A DNA stretch of 24,434 nt from JABMPO01 sp964539785 (GTDB taxonomy: Bacteria; Fidelibacterota; Marinisomatia; Marinisomatales; TCS56): the NCBI GenBank assembly GCA_964539785.1, contig CAZIJQ010000038.1, positions 1-24,434 on the forward strand, read 5' to 3'. A model generated the notes under the pieces. That model was not told where the DNA came from. It saw only the letters and a program-made list of their open reading frames with translations, and did no database searches. Positions 1-9,159 of this stretch are shown here, in pieces. Numbering within the stretch: the first letter of the stretch is position 1; every line of letters begins with the position of its first letter. The translations under genes and the position numbers were made by a program.

Positions 1-1671
1 TTTAGAAGACCATGGCCCCTTTTTCAAAAGTACAGAAAATTAAGGACACAACTAGTCTACGCCCGTGTACGCGTGATATTTATAATAATTCTTTTAATAA
101 ATATAATCATATTAAGTAAATGGAAGCTTAGAATACCAGCCGATGGCTCTCGCGATTATCCAGTAGCACAATTGTTACTTCCGGGTGTGTTGATGTGTCT
201 GGTCTATGAATATTGGTTATTAACTGCTTTTGGTGATTTGTATGGAACGGTACTGATTGCCAATTTCATGGTAATATTTTCTACTACATTTTTCTATCAT
301 CGTTTCTGGCGTGAACAATATATCTTAAATTCGATTGGTATTTTCGGATTAGTAGCATTGCCATTTATCAGGCAAGAAATTATAATTGATTGTATTCTGC
401 TGGCTATTTTTCATATTATCTCTGTTGTAATGGCATTTTTCTTCCGAAGACAATTTGTGGGTAGCATGTATGTTGACAACTTGAAGCGATCACGGCAAGA
501 ATTGCTGGCGGCCAAAGAAAGGGCCGAGGTATCAGACAAATTAAAAAGTGTCTTTTTAAGTACAATGTCACACGAAGTACGTACTCCGCTAAATGTAATC
601 TTGGGTTATATGGACATATTGCAGATGTCAATGGGGAAGACAGTAACTAAAGAGCAAAAGGAATTTATCAGTATTATCAATGAAGGTAGCACACGTTTAA
701 TCCGGTTAATGGATGATATCCTTGATATTACTCGTATTGAAGCTGGGAAAATATCATTGCAAAATGAAGTGTTCCAAGGGGATGATATTGTAAAACTGGC
801 TGTAACTGAAATTACTGTTCCAGCCCGGAAAAAAGAACTTGAGATAATCAGTAATTATAACTGCAGTAGTGTCCGGTTACATTCCGATATTATACGGCTA
901 CAGCAAGTCCTGGGGAATATCCTCGGCAATGCAGTTAAATTTACTCAAGTGGGTACCATAACAGTAACCACCAGGGTATCAAATAAGTTATACAATATTG
1001 AGATTCAGGATACCGGTATTGGTATTAATAAAGAATTTAAACCGTATTTGTTTGACTTATTCAAACAGGCCGAAGAAGGCTTTAACCGCAGCTATGAAGG
1101 TGCTGGTTTAGGACTGGCAATTAGCTATCGTCTTATATCTGCCATGAAAGGACATATTGAAGTAGAAAGTAGAGAAGGGCATGGTAGCACTTTCACTATT
1201 ACACTTCCAATCCATAAATTAGATATCAACAAGTCTATAGCATCACATAAAAAACGAAAAAACCATGTAAAAGAAAAAATCTACGCCATGCCAAATGATG
1301 TAAAACCTGCAAAAAAATTATTAGTGTTGGAAGATAATCCTGCTAATACTAAGTATATTGAGTTTTTATTAAAAAAACTTGGATACAAGTATATATCAAT
1401 TGATTCAGGCACAAAAGCCCTGGCAGAAATTGAATCAATTCAACCTGATGGAATGTTAATTGATATAAGTCTTTCCGAAGAAATGGATGGAATTGAATTT
1501 TTGAAACAGGTGCGGAAAATTGCCGGATTTGAAGATACCCCAGCAATTGCAGTTACTGCGCATGCAATGAAGGGTATGCATGAAGATTTTTTAAAACATG
1601 GATTTAATGATTATTTATCTAAGCCTTTTACAGTTAAAGGACTTGCTGAAATTATTGAGCGAAACCTCTAA
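1..1671 (+). CDS. Hybrid membrane sensor histidine kinase with C-terminal receiver domain, 5'-truncated by the window edge
   Basis: Two-component sensor that would autophosphorylate on His and pass phosphate to its own receiver domain. Numbering from a GTG at 73: several hydrophobic segments span residues 2-122, followed by a short coiled linker (about 134-160). The HisKA H-box has its phospho-acceptor at H167 (MSHEVRTPLN). HATPase_c follows, with the N-box around 279-289 (GNILGNAVKF), the G1 box DTGIGI at 313-318 and the G2 box GAGLGLAI at 343-350. The receiver domain covers about 414-532, with acidic E420/D421, phospho-acceptor D464, T495 and K517 (SKPF). After D464 the loop reads ISLSEEMDG, one residue longer than the common D-x-x-MPxMDG form; this variant is known in other hybrid kinases. 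The frame stays open upstream of the GTG to base 1, and that stretch is rich in Arg/Lys like a cytoplasmic N-terminus, so the true start probably lies outside the window. No periplasmic sensor domain is visible, so the stimulus cannot be guessed. Confidence 0.9.
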   Translation, partial: FRRPWPLFQKYRKLRTQLVYARVRVIFIIILLINIIILSKWKLRIPADGSRDYPVAQLLLPGVLMCLVYEYWLLTAFGDLYGTVLIANFMVIFSTTFFYHRFWREQYILNSIGIFGLVALPFIRQEIIIDCILLAIFHIISVVMAFFFRRQFVGSMYVDNLKRSRQELLAAKERAEVSDKLKSVFLSTMSHEVRTPLNVILGYMDILQMSMGKTVTKEQKEFISIINEGSTRLIRLMDDILDITRIEAGKISLQNEVFQGDDIVKLAVTEITVPARKKELEIISNYNCSSVRLHSDIIRLQQVLGNILGNAVKFTQVGTITVTTRVSNKLYNIEIQDTGIGINKEFKPYLFDLFKQAEEGFNRSYEGAGLGLAISYRLISAMKGHIEVESREGHGSTFTITLPIHKLDINKSIASHKKRKNHVKEKIYAMPNDVKPAKKLLVLEDNPANTKYIEFLLKKLGYKYISIDSGTKALAEIESIQPDGMLIDISLSEEMDGIEFLKQVRKIAGFEDTPAIAVTAHAMKGMHEDFLKHGFNDYLSKPFTVKGLAEIIERNL

Positions 1672-1772
1672 TTAAGTGATTAATATGTAAGAAATAAAAC
1701 TTTTTATATTTTACCATTTATATGTTACTTTTAATACTTAGAAATTCCCTTACCCATTGGTTAGGAACAGCT

Positions 1773-2321
1773 ATGGATCATTTAACCAACGATGACAAAA
1801 ACTTCTTACTTTCGTCAGCAAGAAAAGCTATTAGAGATAATAATCTCAATGAAAATGTTAAAGTCCCATCTGTTTCGGCTTTGAAAAGAAAGCAGAGCGC
1901 ATTTGTTACTATTCGGCACAATGGAACATTGCGGGGCTGCGTCGGAAGAATGGAAAACGATAAAAGATTATATCAACTGATACCTGAATTAGCCATTCGC
2001 TCCGCTTATGAGGATTGGCGGTTTAATTCAATAAATCATGCTGAACTGGATGGAGTTGAAATTGAAATATCCCTGTTATCGCATTTTAGAACCATTAATA
2101 CTTTTGATGATATAATAATCGGAAAACATGGGGTTTTATTAGAAAAGAACAATAAAAAATCCGTGTTCCTGCCAAAAGTTGCCGTAGAACAAAACTGGGA
2201 CGTTAGTACTACTCTGAATAATTTAGCTATCAAAGCCGGATTAGATCAGCAGGACTGGAAAATTAATTCAATAATACAGATATTTACCGCCCAAATATTT
2301 TCAGATAAAAAGTGCTCGTAA
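1773..2321 (+). CDS. AMMECR1-domain protein (AmmeMemoRadiSam system protein A-like)
   Basis: 182-residue soluble protein made up almost entirely of one AMMECR1 domain. The diagnostic LRGCVG motif is at residues 53-58, with IGKHG at about 116-120, FLPKVA at 132-137 and a KAGL...W segment at 154-162, all in the family order. The start at 1773 is preferred to the in-frame ATG at 1722 because AGGA (1763-1766) lies six bases before it and the upstream extension adds only non-conserved residues. In bacteria this family is often encoded with a Memo-like dioxygenase (protein B) and a radical SAM protein; neither is adjacent here. The radical SAM gene at 16497 belongs to YgiQ, not to that partner family. 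The biochemical function of AMMECR1 proteins is unsettled; a nucleic-acid or RNA-modification role has been suggested for the fold. The family call is secure, the function is not. Confidence 0.88.
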   Translation: MDHLTNDDKNFLLSSARKAIRDNNLNENVKVPSVSALKRKQSAFVTIRHNGTLRGCVGRMENDKRLYQLIPELAIRSAYEDWRFNSINHAELDGVEIEISLLSHFRTINTFDDIIIGKHGVLLEKNNKKSVFLPKVAVEQNWDVSTTLNNLAIKAGLDQQDWKINSIIQIFTAQIFSDKKCS

Positions 2322-2375
2322 TTATGATTCAATTGCGCCGATTTTTCACTCTATGGATATTGACAAATCAGACTA

Positions 2376-2891
2376 ATGAACGTATCTGGCATTAATATTT
2401 TAAATACATTTTCACGTACATTGCTGCTGAAGCAAGTGATATTATTATTTATTACTACTCCAAGCTATGCTCAGGATAGTTCACCATCCGCGGAAAATAA
2501 ATTAGCTACTGAGCAAATAATGCAAATTGCCCGTTATGATGCTATTGATGATTTCGAATACCGATCCTGGATACTGAAGTGGGGAGGAACCGAGTTCTGT
2601 TCTTTATTCTTAATCACTGGAACCAGCCTTGTACCTGATTATAAAAATCGAAGTAAGTTTATTGAAACTTTAGCAATCATAGGAATACCAGCCTATTTAG
2701 CATACCGCAAACAAGTTAATATTCCTGTGAAACGCCGTAACCAGATATCCCTGGAAAACCAGCATCACCAGGAGATATATCTACGAGAATACATTGCGGC
2801 AACCAAGCAATTGCGGGTGCTTAATACCGGATTGGGAATTTCATACTTCGCATTATCTTTCATGCTGTTAAAAGCTTTGTTGCCTTCATAA
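2376..2891 (+). CDS. Small secreted or membrane protein, unknown function
   Basis: 171 residues that I do not recognise. The N-terminus has a hydrophobic stretch (about 15-30) ending in TPSYAQD, a plausible signal-peptidase I site after SYA. The mature part holds an acidic tyrosine-rich stretch, two hydrophobic segments near 70-85 and 93-107, a basic polar middle (KRRNQ) and a C-terminal hydrophobic helix at about 150-168. A tyrosine/basic helix followed by a G-containing hydrophobic tail resembles in outline the C-terminal part of the broken gene at 6879-7249, but I would not call them homologous by eye. It lies 104 bases before the large protease-barrel gene on the same strand. No strong ribosome binding site precedes the ATG, so the start is tentative. 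Confidence 0.6.
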   Translation: MNVSGINILNTFSRTLLLKQVILLFITTPSYAQDSSPSAENKLATEQIMQIARYDAIDDFEYRSWILKWGGTEFCSLFLITGTSLVPDYKNRSKFIETLAIIGIPAYLAYRKQVNIPVKRRNQISLENQHHQEIYLREYIAATKQLRVLNTGLGISYFALSFMLLKALLPS

Positions 2892-2995
2892 AATTGACCA
2901 CCAGTCGCTACTGTTGAGCGAAATCAGGAAATATTGAAACATTCCATACCTAACCGGATTATTAATACTTTTGATTAGTAGATAGACATCGATGA

Positions 2996-5788
2996 ATGAA
3001 TAAAATAAAATCTACGCTGCTGATGGGCTTGATCCTACCTGGAATAGTTTTCAGCCAGTTTTATTTTGGACGAAACAAAATTCAATACGATGATTTTGAA
3101 TGGCAGGTTTACGAGTCAGAGCATTTTAATCTGTATTATTATGCCGGTGAAGAAATGTTGGCGCAAGCAGCAATCTATTTTGCCGAGCAGGCCTTTACCG
3201 AGTTTGAGCAACAATTTAATTATACCTTAAATCGAAGAGTACCACTGGTAATCTATAGTAATCATATTCATTTTCAGCAAACCAATATATTATCATCGCG
3301 GATTCCTGAAGGTGTTGGTGGTTTTTTCGAATTCATTAAAAAACGAGTTGTTATCCCTTATAACGGAAATATGTATGATTTCCGGCATGTAATAAGGCAT
3401 GAGCTGATTCATGTCTTTACCCATGCTAAAATTTCGCACATTAACAGTAATATCGGATCATGGGAAATGCCTCAATTTCCATTGTGGTTTATTGAAGGTC
3501 TGGCGGAATTGTGGTCAACTCATTGGGATTCCCAGGCGGAAATGGTCATCCGGGATGCTTTACTCTACGATCATCTATTTCCATTGAACAGTGAAGCCTT
3601 ATATCGGGCTGGGTATCTATTATATAAAGAAGGGCAGTCATTTCTTGATTATATCCAGACAACTTATGGTGCTGATTGCATTCGACGAATAATGGAGGAT
3701 TATTGGCAGTATGAATCAATTGAGGCAACTTTCGCCGCTTTAACTAATGTTTCCTGGGAAACCCTGAGCATGGATTGGAAACTGGCTCTGAAGAAGAGTC
3801 AAGCCAAGGCGTTAATTCATGAGTCAGTATTGCCAAATGGTAATGCTAAACTCACTAGTGAGGGAACGAATGTTAGTCCGGTGGAGTACACCGATCATCT
3901 TGGTAAGCGCCATGTGATTTATATGTCCAATCGCAGCGGGTATACCGATATATTATCGAAGTCAACCGGATCAAAAACCCGTGATAAAACCATTATCCGC
4001 GGTGGGCGAACCGCTGAAAGGGAGACCCTGCATATATTGCAAAGCGGTTTGAATATTAGTTCCAAAGGTATACTGGCCTATGTGGCAAAATCGGGGCGCC
4101 AAGATGTAATTCACCTAGTTGCGCTTGACAACAGTGAAGATCTAAAATCATTCCGACATGACAATATTATTTCAATAAGATCGCCAAGTTGGAGCGAAGA
4201 TGGTAGTCGCTTGGTCTTCAGCGCCCAGGATTTTAATGGAATTTCAGATCTGTATCTTTGGGACATTAACGAAAAATTATTGATCAGGCTTACCGATGAT
4301 ATTTACAATGATTCAGATCCCCACTTTGACGCAACCGATGAGAAGATAATTTTCAGTTCCGACCGTGGCCGAAACGTGCTTGATGGTGGTACTGACTTGT
4401 TTATTTTGAATCTGGCGGATAATTCATTATTGCAGATTACCGCTGATAAGTATAAAAATTATTATCCCTTACCGAGTATAATAGATTCTGCGAAATATTA
4501 TTTTCTATCAAATCGAACTGGAACTCCAAATATTTGGTCACTTAACACCAGCAATATTGATTCATCCAAAAAGCTAACAATTGAACAGGTATCCAATTTT
4601 CATACCGGTGTTCATGATATTGCGTTCTATGGCCGTGATACCCTTGTTTCAAGCTCTTTTCGTGAATATAGCTTTCAAATTCATCGACTACCATTAAAAG
4701 ATTTCGATCCCGGAGTCATCGACACCTTAACTATGATGGATGGTGTCGGGGGTTCATGGCAAATACCGGATATTGCAATTTCATTGTCAAAAAAGAAAAA
4801 ACCGTACCGGCTCGATTACAGTCTCGACTTGGCCCAGACAGCAGTTGCCTATGATCCCATATACGGATTGCTGGGAGGCGCTCAATTAAGTATTTCGGAT
4901 TTATTGGGAAATCGGTACTATCATTTTTTACTAACTAATACAGCTCAATCATCCGGTGATTTTCTTTCTCGTTTTAATTTTGCTATTACTATGGTGGATT
5001 TGAAAAAAAGATCAAATATAGCACTGGGAATTTTTCATTTTGCCAATGATTATTTTGACCCATACCAAGCGTTTTATTTTGAACGCACCTATGGAATTAG
5101 AGCGGGAATTAATTATCCCATTAACGTATTCCGCAGGATTGAATTCAGCAGTTCTCTGTGGTATTCGGAAAAAGATTTTTATTACGGCGATCCCCAAACA
5201 GCTTATTTAATATCAAATTTCATATCTTTTGTTCATGATAATTCCCTGTGGTTTTATACCGGTCCTATTGATGGTTGGAGCTTTAGAGCGACAATTGGTC
5301 CTACATTTGATCTTAACAGAAACCAGTTGCATAATTTCACCGGGTTAATAGATTTCAGATATTATTACCGGTTTTATAAGCAATTGACGTTTGCTCATCG
5401 CTCTATGCTATGGGTGAATGACGGAAACGATATCAGGCGTTATTACATTGGTGGTAGTTGGGGAATTAGAGGCTATCGCCTCACTGAGATCTATGGCAGG
5501 AAATTTATGATGTTCAATCAGGAGTTACGGTTTCCGTTCGCCAATAGTCTCGCTCTAAATTTCAAAAGAATCTCAGTCGGTGTGGCGCCAATCAGAGGCG
5601 CGTTGTTTTTTGACATTGGTAATGCCTGGGATTATAACCGCCCAGATCTGATAGGCAGTATGGGTTTCGGTATCAGGGGAATATTCCTTGGGGCAATCGT
5701 ATTGAGATTGGATGTTGGGCGTAAAACGGATTTTCATTCAATCGACGAAAATTGGTTCATGCAATTCTTTTTTGGCTGGGATTACTGA
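2996..5788 (+). CDS. Outer-membrane fusion protein: zinc metallopeptidase, TolB-like beta-propeller and Omp85-like barrel
   Basis: 930 residues with a signal peptide (cleavage near residue 20, VFS-QF). The N-terminal third is a gluzincin-type (peptidase MA-like) metallopeptidase: HELIH at 135-139 gives two histidine ligands and the catalytic Glu, and WFIEGLAEL at 164-172 supplies the likely third ligand E167. Residues of about 290-560 hold PD40/TolB-type propeller blades (for example the repeated patterns SEDGSRLVFSA and DEKIIFSSDRG). From about 600 to 930 the sequence alternates aromatic and polar residues as in a beta-barrel, with GGSWGIRGY matching the Omp85 loop-6 (V/I)RG(F/Y) signature, and the chain ends in Tyr. 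The protein should sit in the outer membrane with its peptidase and propeller domains periplasmic or exposed. The next gene starts inside its stop codon. Similar fusions occur in several diderm phyla, but I know of no established function. Strict proteolytic activity is inferred from motifs only. Confidence 0.85.
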   Translation: MNKIKSTLLMGLILPGIVFSQFYFGRNKIQYDDFEWQVYESEHFNLYYYAGEEMLAQAAIYFAEQAFTEFEQQFNYTLNRRVPLVIYSNHIHFQQTNILSSRIPEGVGGFFEFIKKRVVIPYNGNMYDFRHVIRHELIHVFTHAKISHINSNIGSWEMPQFPLWFIEGLAELWSTHWDSQAEMVIRDALLYDHLFPLNSEALYRAGYLLYKEGQSFLDYIQTTYGADCIRRIMEDYWQYESIEATFAALTNVSWETLSMDWKLALKKSQAKALIHESVLPNGNAKLTSEGTNVSPVEYTDHLGKRHVIYMSNRSGYTDILSKSTGSKTRDKTIIRGGRTAERETLHILQSGLNISSKGILAYVAKSGRQDVIHLVALDNSEDLKSFRHDNIISIRSPSWSEDGSRLVFSAQDFNGISDLYLWDINEKLLIRLTDDIYNDSDPHFDATDEKIIFSSDRGRNVLDGGTDLFILNLADNSLLQITADKYKNYYPLPSIIDSAKYYFLSNRTGTPNIWSLNTSNIDSSKKLTIEQVSNFHTGVHDIAFYGRDTLVSSSFREYSFQIHRLPLKDFDPGVIDTLTMMDGVGGSWQIPDIAISLSKKKKPYRLDYSLDLAQTAVAYDPIYGLLGGAQLSISDLLGNRYYHFLLTNTAQSSGDFLSRFNFAITMVDLKKRSNIALGIFHFANDYFDPYQAFYFERTYGIRAGINYPINVFRRIEFSSSLWYSEKDFYYGDPQTAYLISNFISFVHDNSLWFYTGPIDGWSFRATIGPTFDLNRNQLHNFTGLIDFRYYYRFYKQLTFAHRSMLWVNDGNDIRRYYIGGSWGIRGYRLTEIYGRKFMMFNQELRFPFANSLALNFKRISVGVAPIRGALFFDIGNAWDYNRPDLIGSMGFGIRGIFLGAIVLRLDVGRKTDFHSIDENWFMQFFFGWDY

Positions 5789-6870
5789 TGCGAAGTCATA
5801 TGAAATTCAGTGTGTTAATAATTCTGTTTCTGGTTGGTTGCGGCGGACGATTAAAAACCACTATTGATATCGATAACGGTTATTCGGCTGAATTGGTTAC
5901 ATTACCAAAACTTCCCGAATTAGTCTGGCGTGAGAAATTGATTTCACCGGTAATGGATATTAAAATTGCTAACGATAGCATAGTAATTGTATTTACTTAC
6001 CGCGGCGAAATATTTTTATTGAATACCAGATCAGGTGATATTAAGGGTAATATATGGCAGCCTTTCCGTGAGCCGGTAGCCGCATTTAATATAACTGATA
6101 ATTATTTGTATATAGCTGCCAGCATCGATGAACCATTGATTGCATATGATCTAAGTAATCGCAAGCGGCGATGGCGTAATAAAAGAATTCAAGTCATGCC
6201 CGCAAGTATGACAATAATAGAAGATACGCTTTATGTATCAAATGTATCCCAATTACTGGCGCTTGACCGTTTAACAGGCTCTAGACTGTATTACCGTAAT
6301 ATTGAAAATACACTGAAGAATCAGCTTCTCAGCGCTCATAATAAACTAATTGCATTTAGTAGCGACGGCGAAATTGTCATTTATAATACCAGTTTACAGG
6401 TTAAAACAAAAATTGCTTTAAATTTATCACTATCAGTTAAAGCGACGGTTGCCGGAGGATTACTGGCAGTGGTGGATGGTTCTGGGCAATTGTTTATAAT
6501 AGATTTGCTGACCAATGCAATTGTGTGGAAAAGAAAATATGAATCGACCATTTTCGCTGCGCCGACAATTCATAATGACCGCTTGATAATCGGTCTAAGC
6601 AACGGGACTATTATAGTTTATAATTTGAATACCGGAATTGAAGAATGGCGCTACCGGGGATTGGGTTTGATTAATATTGAGCCAGTGATCACTGATAATG
6701 AATATATAATACCTTTTTCACGGGGAGAAATCGTTGCCGTTGACCAGAAAAGTGGAAAAATTATCTGGAAATATGCTACCGAGAATGTGATTCGGTCAAT
6801 GTGGGAAGTAAACGATGGATTGTTGTTTATCGATCAGAAAAGATATATTCATTTATTAAGGGGAAATTAA
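5788..6870 (+). CDS. PQQ/BamB-like beta-propeller lipoprotein
   Basis: 360-residue lipoprotein. The N-terminus is basic, then hydrophobic, and ends in LVGC with the lipid-modified cysteine at residue 18. The rest is a series of PQQ-type propeller blades: repeated patterns of a hydrophobic strand, then a short LNTRSG, LDRLTGS, YNLNTGIEEW or VDQKSGKIIW turn with Trp or Tyr, as in BamB and quinoprotein-like repeats. No PQQ-dehydrogenase catalytic region is seen, so a scaffold or binding role is more likely. The ATG at 5788 overlaps the stop of the preceding barrel gene (TGATG), which favours translational coupling; an alternative ATG at 5800 would leave the lipobox intact. BamB partners BamA in E. 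coli, so its position behind an Omp85-type barrel is suggestive, although the family also occurs in unrelated contexts. Confidence 0.8.
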   Translation: MRSHMKFSVLIILFLVGCGGRLKTTIDIDNGYSAELVTLPKLPELVWREKLISPVMDIKIANDSIVIVFTYRGEIFLLNTRSGDIKGNIWQPFREPVAAFNITDNYLYIAASIDEPLIAYDLSNRKRRWRNKRIQVMPASMTIIEDTLYVSNVSQLLALDRLTGSRLYYRNIENTLKNQLLSAHNKLIAFSSDGEIVIYNTSLQVKTKIALNLSLSVKATVAGGLLAVVDGSGQLFIIDLLTNAIVWKRKYESTIFAAPTIHNDRLIIGLSNGTIIVYNLNTGIEEWRYRGLGLINIEPVITDNEYIIPFSRGEIVAVDQKSGKIIWKYATENVIRSMWEVNDGLLFIDQKRYIHLLRGN

Positions 6871-6878
6871 AAAGCTTA

Positions 6879-7249
6879 ATGGGGCGGATATTTTTATTTT
6901 TGGTACTGGCAATTCCATTATATTCACAAATTCAGGAAACTGTGATTCCCGATCAGCATTACATTGTTTCGGATACATTGGTTTTAACAGATCAATCGTC
7001 CTCAAAACGTATTTTACTACTAAACGTATATTGGCCATGGGTTTTGTGATGGCTTCCGGTGCATCAGTTTATTATTTCCAGCAAAAAGCGGAAGCATCCT
7101 ATCAGTCCTACCAGCGGTCGGGATCTATATCCGAGATGAACCGTCTCTACGATCAAACTGCCAAGTATGACCGTGCCATCGGAGTATCATTCCTTGGACT
7201 CGAGCTTGGAATTGTTGTGCTAATCAGGTCATTTTTGAATGATACTTAA
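6879..7249 (+). pseudogene. Small signal-peptide membrane protein interrupted by a frameshift
   Basis: The first reading frame starts at 6879 with a clear signal peptide (MGRIFLFLVLAIPLYS, cleavage before QIQE) and runs to a stop at 7047-7049. The second part lies in another frame up to 7249 and encodes two hydrophobic segments around a tyrosine-rich amphipathic stretch (KAEASYQSYQRS), with no signal peptide or convincing start of its own (TTG at 7031 or ATG at 7037). Together they look like one protein of about 117 residues. The sequence aaacgtat occurs twice, at 7005-7012 and 7022-7029. Removing one 17-base unit (7005-7021) joins the frames exactly, giving ...SSSKRILAMGF.... A single missing base in this interval would also restore the frame. 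I see no standard -1 slippery heptamer. The break could be real decay or a sequence error. The product is an unrecognised membrane protein. Confidence 0.6.
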
Positions 7250-8492
7250 ACTTTTCAAGTATTTTGGTCTGATCTTACTGCTGTGTTCGTGCAGTGATCG
7301 CATGCGAAATAATCCCTTTGATCCTGCAAACCCGCGTACCGGTGGTGCCCCGGTGGGCATCAAACTGAGTTCATATCGCGATACGATAGATTTGACTTGG
7401 AATTCCATCGATGTGGATGGGATGCAGGGCTATCACATCTATCGCAGTATTGGCCACGATAGTTTGACGGCCTATTTGACCGTAGATCATCCCACTAATT
7501 CTATCATCGACCAAAACATCATTTATGATTCCCTATATAGCTATACAATTCAGGGTTTCACGACTGAAGATGAAGGAACCTGGTCAAATCCTGTAGCACT
7601 AATTCCGGGACCTTTTGATATCTGGATATGCGATTACAATGACTTCACGTTGAAGCATTTGTCGTACGACATTAATTCCATGGTTAATTCGATTTATCTA
7701 TCTTCTCCCGTGGCTCTTTCAGTTGATGCTAACCGGAACCAGGTGATCGTGGCGGACTATTGGAATGAGCGCTTGTATCTATTTGATCGTGAACTGGAAC
7801 TACAGTCATGGGTAGAGTTAGGCCATCAGCCGATTGCTATGGATAAGGACCTGACGTCAGGTGAAATTTATATTCTGTTAGATGATAGCCTGGGTCTGAT
7901 TCATATTTATAATAACGCTGGTGTCTTGAATGATTCTATTTCGTTTCCGGTCCTGGTAGATATAAATACATCATTTGGTTATGACTGCCGGACTAATTCA
8001 ATTTGGCTTGGTGGTGAGAATGCCGTGTACCAGTATCGACAACTGGATCCGGTTGGTTATACGATCCATAGCGGATTAACTGGCTGTAGCGACCTGGAGA
8101 TTGATCCATTGCAGGGAGGTTGTTGGGCCGTTGTTGATTCCGGTATCGTTCGCATAACTCCCGATGGTGTCCAACATCGAATCAAATGGGATTTTATTGC
8201 GCGTGAGATTGGTGTGAACCGTATAAACGGCGATTGCTATTACACCGGGCAGGGGATAGGAAATACGGGTTGGGAAACGGGTTATATAACCGCTGGCGAT
8301 TACACCGACAACAATTTACTCGGCGACGAATATCCGAATCTTAGACATATTGAACCAATCCCCCACGTCGGCCGAAATGGCTTTATTGTGCACCAGGCTT
8401 ATACTTGGCAGCTATTACGATTTGACCGAAATGGAATGTTGATTGGGGAGCAAAATTCCGTTGGGAGCCGAATCGATATCGATTTTGAATAA
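7239..8492 (+). CDS. Lipoprotein with fibronectin type III-like and NHL-like propeller regions
   Basis: 417 residues. The N-terminus is a lipoprotein signal with the modified cysteine probably C18 (LCSC), followed by RNNPFDPANP, a short leader seen in many lipoproteins of Bacteroidota-like phyla. Residues of about 40-122 form one FN3-like domain (IDLTWNSID, GYHIYRS, YSYTIQGF). From about 125 to the end there are repeated strand patterns of the NHL/6-bladed propeller kind (SVDANRNQVIVADYWNERLYLFDR, here split: DANRNQVIVAD and WNERLYLFD). No catalytic motif is visible, so binding or surface display is the likely role. Its ATG overlaps the last 11 bases of the preceding broken gene. The family call is structural; the ligand is unknown. 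Confidence 0.72.
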   Translation: MILKLFKYFGLILLLCSCSDRMRNNPFDPANPRTGGAPVGIKLSSYRDTIDLTWNSIDVDGMQGYHIYRSIGHDSLTAYLTVDHPTNSIIDQNIIYDSLYSYTIQGFTTEDEGTWSNPVALIPGPFDIWICDYNDFTLKHLSYDINSMVNSIYLSSPVALSVDANRNQVIVADYWNERLYLFDRELELQSWVELGHQPIAMDKDLTSGEIYILLDDSLGLIHIYNNAGVLNDSISFPVLVDINTSFGYDCRTNSIWLGGENAVYQYRQLDPVGYTIHSGLTGCSDLEIDPLQGGCWAVVDSGIVRITPDGVQHRIKWDFIAREIGVNRINGDCYYTGQGIGNTGWETGYITAGDYTDNNLLGDEYPNLRHIEPIPHVGRNGFIVHQAYTWQLLRFDRNGMLIGEQNSVGSRIDIDFE

Positions 8493-8499
8493 TCTGACG

Positions 8500-9159
8500 A
8501 TGGAAAATAATTTTATCATTATCGTTCCCCTTTACAATGGAGCAGGGTATATAGAGCAATTTTACCGGCGTGTACCCGCCAAATTTCGCACTAAACTGCT
8601 GTTCGTTGACGATGGTAGTACAGATGCCAGTCAGGAAATATTGGTTCGAAATAAGCTAAATTTTATTTCCCATCCGAATAATCGTGGCAAAGGTGCAGCT
8701 CTGGAAACAGGAGCGAACTATGCCATCGACAAGTATATTGAAAATATGATTATCATGGATATCGATCTGCAGCATCCACCGGAGCTGATCGGTCGCTTCA
8801 CCACCTTTGGTGATAACCTGATCCAGATTGCCTATCGTCGGCAAAGAAAAACCATGCCGATACAGCGGAAAATATCTAATTTTCTCACCAGTTTATTCAT
8901 ATCGGTACGCACTAATGCGGTGATCAAAGATTCCCAATGCGGATTCCGTGCCTATCCCACCGATCTGGCTCGAGAGCCGGAAATCGTAGCCGGTGGATTT
9001 CAGTACGAAAGTGAAATTTTGATGCGGGCCGCGCTGAAAGGGTATAGGATCGTCCATCGCGAGATACCTGTGATCTATGACGATGAACCAACCCAAATGA
9101 ATAATATCACTGACACATTAAGATTTATGAAATTATGGTTTAGGAGCTTTTTCTGGTAA
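8500..9159 (+). CDS. Family 2 glycosyltransferase (dolichol/polyprenyl-phosphate mannosyltransferase-like)
   Basis: 219-residue single-domain GT-A enzyme that would move a sugar from a nucleotide donor, probably to a polyprenyl-phosphate or similar lipid on the cytoplasmic face. The N-terminal strand IIIVPLYNG, FVDDGSTD (35-42), NRGKGAAL (61-68) and the metal-binding MDIDLQHPP (86-94) are the usual GT2/DPM1-like signatures. CGFRAYP fits the acceptor-side motif of the same group. There is no C-terminal GtrA-like membrane domain, so it is the short soluble form. I chose the ATG at 8500 over 8443 because the upstream extension overlaps the preceding gene and carries no family sequence. Its stop overlaps the next start (TAATG at 9157-9161), so the two are probably translated together. 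Donor and acceptor cannot be told from sequence. Confidence 0.88.
   Translation: MENNFIIIVPLYNGAGYIEQFYRRVPAKFRTKLLFVDDGSTDASQEILVRNKLNFISHPNNRGKGAALETGANYAIDKYIENMIIMDIDLQHPPELIGRFTTFGDNLIQIAYRRQRKTMPIQRKISNFLTSLFISVRTNAVIKDSQCGFRAYPTDLAREPEIVAGGFQYESEILMRAALKGYRIVHREIPVIYDDEPTQMNNITDTLRFMKLWFRSFFW

Noticed and set aside
7005..7030. Programmed -1 ribosomal frameshift in the broken membrane gene
   Set aside because: No X-XXY-YYZ slippery heptamer is present in the needed frame and no downstream stem is obvious; duplication or a missing base explains the shift more simply.
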